Shown one piece after another: positions 5,295-8,612 of a stretch of 8,612 nt of DNA (positions within the stretch are counted from its first letter, which is position 1; the number at the start of each line of letters is the position of its first letter). The notes beneath the pieces were generated by a model. That model was not told the origin of the DNA, did not search any database, and saw nothing but the letters and a program-made list of their open reading frames with translations. Both the position numbers and the translations under genes were made by a program. Source of the stretch: Gammaproteobacteria bacterium (GTDB lineage Bacteria > Pseudomonadota > Gammaproteobacteria > Pseudomonadales > Azotimanducaceae); assembly GCA_027295975.1 (NCBI GenBank), contig JAPUJX010000620.1:1-8612 (forward strand), in the 5' to 3' direction.

Positions 5295-6149
5295 GTGGGG
5301 CGCATCGCAGTTGCCTGTTTGAGTTTTACCCTCGTCGTAAGCGCCGGTTGCGCCTCGCTCCTGTCTTCGGTTACCGGAGGGCTTACCGAGAACCTGGCGA
5401 ATGCAATTCTGGACAATCCGGATCTCGCCATGGTTCGCGACGGCGCCCCCGCTTACCTGATCCTGATAGATTCGCTGGTTGCCGGGTCTCCCGACAACGT
5501 CAATCTGTTGAGCCAGGCGGCGATGTTGAACTCGGCTTATGCGGCGGCTTTCGTCGAAGACGAAAAGCGTAACCAGGCGTTACAGAGTAAAGCCCTCGAT
5601 TTTGCGTCCAGAGCAGCCTGTGAGGGAATTGCCCACGGGTGCGAACTCAGAACGCGACCCTATGCCGATTATGAGCGCTGGCTCGCGGGTCTCGAACAAA
5701 AGCAGGTTCCTCTGCTTTATCGACTCGGAACCACCTGGGCAGGATGGATTCAGGCCCACGGCGACGATTTTGTCGCGATAGCGGAACTCGGTCGGGTGAA
5801 GGCGCTCATGAGCCGCGTCATAGAACTCGACGAAGGCTTCGACCACGGCGGAGCGCATCTTTATATGGGGGTCTTCGAGACGATACTTCCGCCGGGCCTT
5901 GGTGGGAAACCCGAGGTCGGGCGCAGGCATTTTGAGCGGGCGGTGGAGCTTTCCGGGGGGCGCCATATGCTCACGAAAGTGATGTTCGCCGAGAAGTACG
6001 CCCGACTCGTGTTCGATCGTGAGTTGCATGATCGGCTGTTGCTGGAAGTTCTTGCAACCGATCCGGTACAACCGGGTCTAACTTTAATTAATGTAGTAGC
6101 ACAGGAACGAGCTGCTACTCTGCTGGAATCTGCCGATGAGTATTTTTAG
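5295..6149 (+). CDS. TRAP transporter TatT component family lipoprotein
   Basis: This 284-residue protein starts at GTG 5295 (AGAGGG about 10 bases upstream; 14 bases after the selenoprotein stop). It begins with a lipoprotein signal peptide: hydrophobic 4-15, then Val-Ser-Ala-Gly-Cys with Cys-19 as the lipidated residue. It should therefore be membrane-anchored and face the periplasm. The rest is helical and TPR-like. The motif Gly-Gly-Ala-His-Leu-Tyr-Met-Gly at 185-192, Leu-Pro-Pro-Gly-Leu-Gly-Gly-Lys-Pro-Glu at 198-207 and His-Phe-Glu-Arg-Ala-Val-Glu-Leu-Ser at 212-220 are typical of the TatT (T-component) family. The best-studied member is the Treponema pallidum trimer with a pore, which partners a DctP-like protein. 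Here the partner gene follows directly with a 14-bp overlap, matching that arrangement. How TatT helps deliver ligand is not settled. Confidence 0.88.
   Translation: MGRIAVACLSFTLVVSAGCASLLSSVTGGLTENLANAILDNPDLAMVRDGAPAYLILIDSLVAGSPDNVNLLSQAAMLNSAYAAAFVEDEKRNQALQSKALDFASRAACEGIAHGCELRTRPYADYERWLAGLEQKQVPLLYRLGTTWAGWIQAHGDDFVAIAELGRVKALMSRVIELDEGFDHGGAHLYMGVFETILPPGLGGKPEVGRRHFERAVELSGGRHMLTKVMFAEKYARLVFDRELHDRLLLEVLATDPVQPGLTLINVVAQERAATLLESADEYF
6093..6118 (+). other. Hairpin just upstream of the solute-binding protein gene
   Basis: GTAGTAGC (6093-6100) can pair with GCTGCTAC (6111-6118) along 8 positions, one of them a G-U pair, around a 10-base loop. It sits in the 3' end of the TatT gene, 17 bases before the DctP/TatP start, and follows an AT-rich stretch (TTAATTAA at 6084-6091). 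It could stabilise a processed transcript so that the binding protein is made in excess over the permease, but it is also coding sequence and may be accidental. No T-run follows, so it is not a typical terminator. Confidence 0.3.
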
Positions 6150-7137
6150 CAAAATTCTCGCGGGATCGCTCATGGCGTCCCTGTCCCTGTCCGCTTACGG
6201 GGTAACGTTCAAGGTGGCGACCCTTTCACCCGATGGTTCGGGGTGGATGAAGCTGCTGCGCAGCGCCGGAACCGAGATTGCCGAACGCAGCGAGTCCCGG
6301 GTCACCTTCAAGTTTTATCCGGGCGGAGTGATGGGTGACGACAAATCCGTGCTGCGGAAAATTCGTGTGGGCCAGCTCCACGGGGCGGTGTTGACGGCGG
6401 GTGGTCTGACCCAGACGTATACCGACATTCAGCTGTACAACCTGCCTATGGTGTTCACCTCTCTCGAAGAACTCGACTATGTGCGCACCCATATGGATCC
6501 CCTGTTGCTCGAGGGTTTGGAAGCGAAGGGGTATGTTGCCTTCGGTATCGCCGAGGTCGGCTTTGCCTACGCTATGTCCAAAGAGGCGGTTGAAACCGTC
6601 GCGGAGGCTCGGGCACAGAAGGTGTGGACTCCCGACGGCGATCCGGGGTCTGCTCGTGCCGTGGCGGCTTTCGGCATCAGGCCGATTGCGCTTTCCATCG
6701 CCGATGTGTACAGCGGGTTGCAGACCGGATTGATCAACGGAGTGGCGGTACCCCCGGTGGGTGCCATTGCCCTGCAGTGGCATACCCAACTCGATCACGT
6801 TCTGGATGTACCGTTGTTATACGTGTACGGTTTGCTGGCTGTTAGTGAACGCCAGTTCGAGAAGCTCAACACGGCAGACCAGTCATTGGTTCGCGAGGTT
6901 ATGGGGGATGCGGTCCGCCAGGTTAACGCTCGCAGCCGGAAGGACCACGAAAGGGCGATTACCGCCTTGAAATCTCAAGGGTTGTTGTGGCACCGACCGG
7001 ATGCGGCCGTCGTTCAGGAGTGGCAAGCATATGCCCAGCAGGCGATCGTGAAACTCGTGGACGAAGGTTTCGTTTCGCAGCCGATGTATGAGTCCCTGTT
7101 ACATCACCTCAGCGACTATCGGGCTACGCTTGATTGA
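6136..7137 (+). CDS. dctP: TRAP transporter solute-binding protein, DctP/TatP type
   Basis: This 333-residue protein has a signal peptide (Lys-6, hydrophobic 7-20, cleavage near Ala-Tyr-Gly at 20-22), giving a periplasmic binding protein of normal DctP length. The mature part begins with a strand, Val-Thr-Phe-Lys-Val-Ala-Thr-Leu-Ser-Pro at 23-32. Other DctP landmarks are Tyr-Pro-Gly-Gly-Val-Met-Gly-Asp-Asp at 61-69, Tyr-Asn-Leu-Pro-Met-Val-Phe at 101-107, and Asp-Val-Tyr-Ser-Gly-Leu-Gln-Thr-Gly-Leu-Ile-Asn-Gly at 190-202. Classical carboxylate-binding DctP proteins have Lys-x-Arg with a ligand-clamping Arg; here Lys-162 is followed by Val-Trp-Thr-Pro-Asp-Gly-Asp, so Trp-164 replaces it. The ligand may therefore not be a simple carboxylate; ligand identity is unknown. 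The gene overlaps the TatT stop by 14 bp and the DctQ frame downstream. Together these form a TatT-type TRAP system. Confidence 0.92.
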   Translation: MSIFSKILAGSLMASLSLSAYGVTFKVATLSPDGSGWMKLLRSAGTEIAERSESRVTFKFYPGGVMGDDKSVLRKIRVGQLHGAVLTAGGLTQTYTDIQLYNLPMVFTSLEELDYVRTHMDPLLLEGLEAKGYVAFGIAEVGFAYAMSKEAVETVAEARAQKVWTPDGDPGSARAVAAFGIRPIALSIADVYSGLQTGLINGVAVPPVGAIALQWHTQLDHVLDVPLLYVYGLLAVSERQFEKLNTADQSLVREVMGDAVRQVNARSRKDHERAITALKSQGLLWHRPDAAVVQEWQAYAQQAIVKLVDEGFVSQPMYESLLHHLSDYRATLD

Positions 7138-7591
7138 ATCCATAAGCACACTGCTCAGACGCATCGAAAGTGGTGTTCTGGTGGTGCTGCTCAGCACGAT
7201 GATCGGTATTGCCGTCTATCAGGTCGTGGCGCGCAACCTGTTCGAGACCGGCATCTTTCTGGGGGATGCGCTGGTGCGGGTGCTCGTGCTCTGGGTGACC
7301 CTGGTCGGGGCGATGGTGGCCTCCCGCAATGACGAACACATCCGCATGGATCTGCTCACCCGCTTCATCGGCGAAGCTTCAAAGCCAACCCTCAAGAGAA
7401 TAGCCAATGGCTTTACCTGCGTGGTGTGCGGAATTTTTGCCTGGCATAGCTACCTGTTCGTGCTTTCGGAGTATGAAGTTCAGGTATTGGCTTTCGCCTG
7501 GGTTCCGGCCTGGATATGCGAGGCGATCATGCCGGTTGGCGCTGGCGTCATGTGCCTGAGGTACTTTTTTCATACGATCGATCCACCATGA
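7088..7591 (+). CDS. dctQ: TRAP transporter small permease subunit, DctQ
   Basis: This is a 167-residue (from ATG 7088) or 153-residue (from TTG 7130) integral membrane protein with four hydrophobic segments: about 28-48, 60-79, 105-126 and 133-157. Family landmarks are Gln-Val-Val-Ala-Arg-Asn-Leu-Phe-Glu-Thr-Gly at 45-55 and Trp-Val-Thr-Leu-Val-Gly-Ala-Met-Val-Ala-Ser-Arg...His-Ile-Arg-Met-Asp at 69-88. DctQ subunits bridge the binding protein and DctM in the cytoplasmic membrane. The start is uncertain. ATG 7088 overlaps the DctP gene by 50 bp, and its first 14 residues lie wholly inside DctP coding sequence. TTG 7130 overlaps by only 8 bp and gives a more usual short N-terminus (Leu-Ile-Glu-Ser). 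Neither has a clear Shine-Dalgarno, consistent with translational coupling. The stop overlaps the DctM start as ATGA. Confidence 0.88.
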   Translation: MSPCYITSATIGLRLIESISTLLRRIESGVLVVLLSTMIGIAVYQVVARNLFETGIFLGDALVRVLVLWVTLVGAMVASRNDEHIRMDLLTRFIGEASKPTLKRIANGFTCVVCGIFAWHSYLFVLSEYEVQVLAFAWVPAWICEAIMPVGAGVMCLRYFFHTIDPP

Positions 7592-8612
7592 TCTGGTTCG
7601 GGCTCTGCATTGTCGTAATAGCGGCGATCGCCGGAGCGCCGCTGTTTGCGGTGTTGTTAGCGGGAGCAATGTTGGGTTTTCTCGCGGCGGACATTCCGCT
7701 CGCGGTTGTCGCTATCGAAGTGTATCGAATCGTCGACACACCGCTCCTGGTTGCGTTGCCGCTGTTCACTTATAGCGGCTACATGTTGGCTGAAGCAAAC
7801 ACCTCCGAGCGGCTGGTGAATGTAGTGCAGAGCATGGTTGGCGGGTTGCCGAGCGGTCTTGCGGTGGTGGGGTTCGTAGCGTGTGCTGTTTTTACCGCTT
7901 TGACCGGTGCCTCCGGCGTGACTATCGTTGCGTTGGGGGCTTTGTTACTTCCGGCGCTCAAGGACGCGGGATACGATGAAAAATTCAGCTTGGGCCTGGT
8001 TACTACGTCTGGGAGCCTGGGGTTGCTGCTGGTGCCATCCGTACCGCTCATTATTTACGGCATTGTTGCGCAGACACTCGAGGTCGGAGAGCCGTTCACG
8101 ATCGTGGATTTGTTCAAAGCAGGAGTGATGCCGCTTCTGCTCATGCTGATCATGCTCATCGGCTGGACCCTGTGGCGCCACCGTGGCGGCGTAATCCCGA
8201 GAGTCGGCTTCTCGCGAAAGAAGCTCTGGCAGGCATTCAAAGCAGCACGCTGGGAGTTGCCCCTGCCGGTTTTCATTCTCGGCGGCATTTACTCGGGTGT
8301 ATTCGCTATCTCGGAGGCTGCGGCGATGACGGCCCTGTATGTCACGGTGGTGGAGGTGGTGTTGTACAGGGAGGTGAGGCTCACCGACATACCCAGGGTA
8401 ATGATCGATTCAATGGTCATGGTGGGTGGCATCCTGCTCGTGTTGGGTATGGCCCTGGCGTTCACGAATTTACTCATTGATGCCGAAGTACCGCAGCAAG
8501 TGTTCGAGTTCACGCAAGCGCATATTGAGAGCACAATCGGCTTCCTGCTCTTGCTCAACGTAATGTTGCTGGTGTTGGGCGCGATGTTGGACATCTTTTC
8601 CGCGCTGGTCAT
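7588..8612 (+). CDS. dctM: TRAP transporter large permease subunit, DctM (partial)
   Basis: An open frame of 341 codons runs from ATG 7588 off the right edge, so the C-terminal part is missing (complete DctM proteins are roughly 425-ish residues or more). It is hydrophobic throughout, with many predicted helices. Landmarks are Leu-Pro-Leu-Phe-Thr-Tyr-Ser-Gly-Tyr at 57-65, Thr-Gly-Ala-Ser-Gly-Val-Thr at 106-112, Val-Pro-Ser-Val-Pro-Leu-Ile-Ile-Tyr-Gly at 149-158, Ser-Gly-Val-Phe-Ala-Ile-Ser-Glu-Ala-Ala-Ala at 236-246 and Leu-Gly-Ala-Met-Leu-Asp at 330-335. These correspond to the conserved hairpins and helices of the sodium-coupled DctM transporter. The first Pro of the usual Pro-Pro-Ser motif is Val here. 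The start overlaps the DctQ stop (ATGA at 7588-7591). Import would be driven by an ion gradient, with the ligand delivered by the DctP-type protein and perhaps TatT. Confidence 0.9.
   Translation, partial: MIWFGLCIVVIAAIAGAPLFAVLLAGAMLGFLAADIPLAVVAIEVYRIVDTPLLVALPLFTYSGYMLAEANTSERLVNVVQSMVGGLPSGLAVVGFVACAVFTALTGASGVTIVALGALLLPALKDAGYDEKFSLGLVTTSGSLGLLLVPSVPLIIYGIVAQTLEVGEPFTIVDLFKAGVMPLLLMLIMLIGWTLWRHRGGVIPRVGFSRKKLWQAFKAARWELPLPVFILGGIYSGVFAISEAAAMTALYVTVVEVVLYREVRLTDIPRVMIDSMVMVGGILLVLGMALAFTNLLIDAEVPQQVFEFTQAHIESTIGFLLLLNVMLLVLGAMLDIFSALV

Noticed and set aside
6226..6798. Minus-strand open frame (190 codons) opposite the solute-binding protein gene
   Set aside because: It is a shadow of a well-conserved DctP frame. 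The same reasoning removes the frames at 5580-6071 and 848-1237.

Overview
The window reads as a gene-dense stretch of a Gram-negative bacterial chromosome, most likely a free-living (perhaps marine) gammaproteobacterium. This placement is inference from moderately GC-rich coding DNA, Sec signal peptides and a lipobox, short intergenic gaps, and a mix of F420/flavin oxidoreductase, crotonase, alpha/beta hydrolase and TRAP genes. I saw no rRNA, tRNA, IS element, CRISPR array or phage gene. No stretch over 300 bases lacks a gene.

Left part (1-3561), catabolic or housekeeping genes. A secreted protein runs off the left edge on the minus strand and looks like the N-terminal region of a beta-lactamase-type serine hydrolase. 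It diverges from an LLM-class oxidoreductase (398-1459), which is followed by a small three-helix membrane protein of DUF4870/COG3671 type (1514-1843). Converging on these is a minus-strand pair: an alpha/beta hydrolase (3561-2677) and then an enoyl-CoA hydratase-family protein (2655-1849).

Right part (about 3592-8612), one tightly packed plus-strand operon. The order is a possible small protein, a degenerate CHAD-like protein, an exported redoxin, a TatT lipoprotein, a DctP/TatP-type solute-binding protein, DctQ and DctM. DctM is cut by the right edge. Most junctions overlap (ATGA at 4714 and 7588, 14 bp at 6136, 8-50 bp at DctP/DctQ), so the genes are probably co-transcribed and translationally coupled.

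The main discovery is in the redoxin gene. Conventional ORF calling splits it into two fragments around an in-frame TGA at 4921-4923. That TGA sits exactly where the first Cys of a thioredoxin-type CxxC motif belongs (Ser-Ala-Asp-Trp-[TGA]-Pro-Phe-Cys). Thirteen bases later comes a perfect 7-bp hairpin with a GGTCC loop, closely resembling the bacterial SECIS of E. coli fdhF. The gene is best read as one 188-residue selenoprotein with a UxxC active site and a signal peptide. It lies directly upstream of a TatT-type TRAP transporter, so a working model is a periplasmic thiol/selenol redox protein acting together with, or regulated with, the uptake of an unknown ligand. A candidate FNR/ANR-type site about 40 bp before a possible transcription start at the head of the operon would fit redox control, but this is weak evidence.
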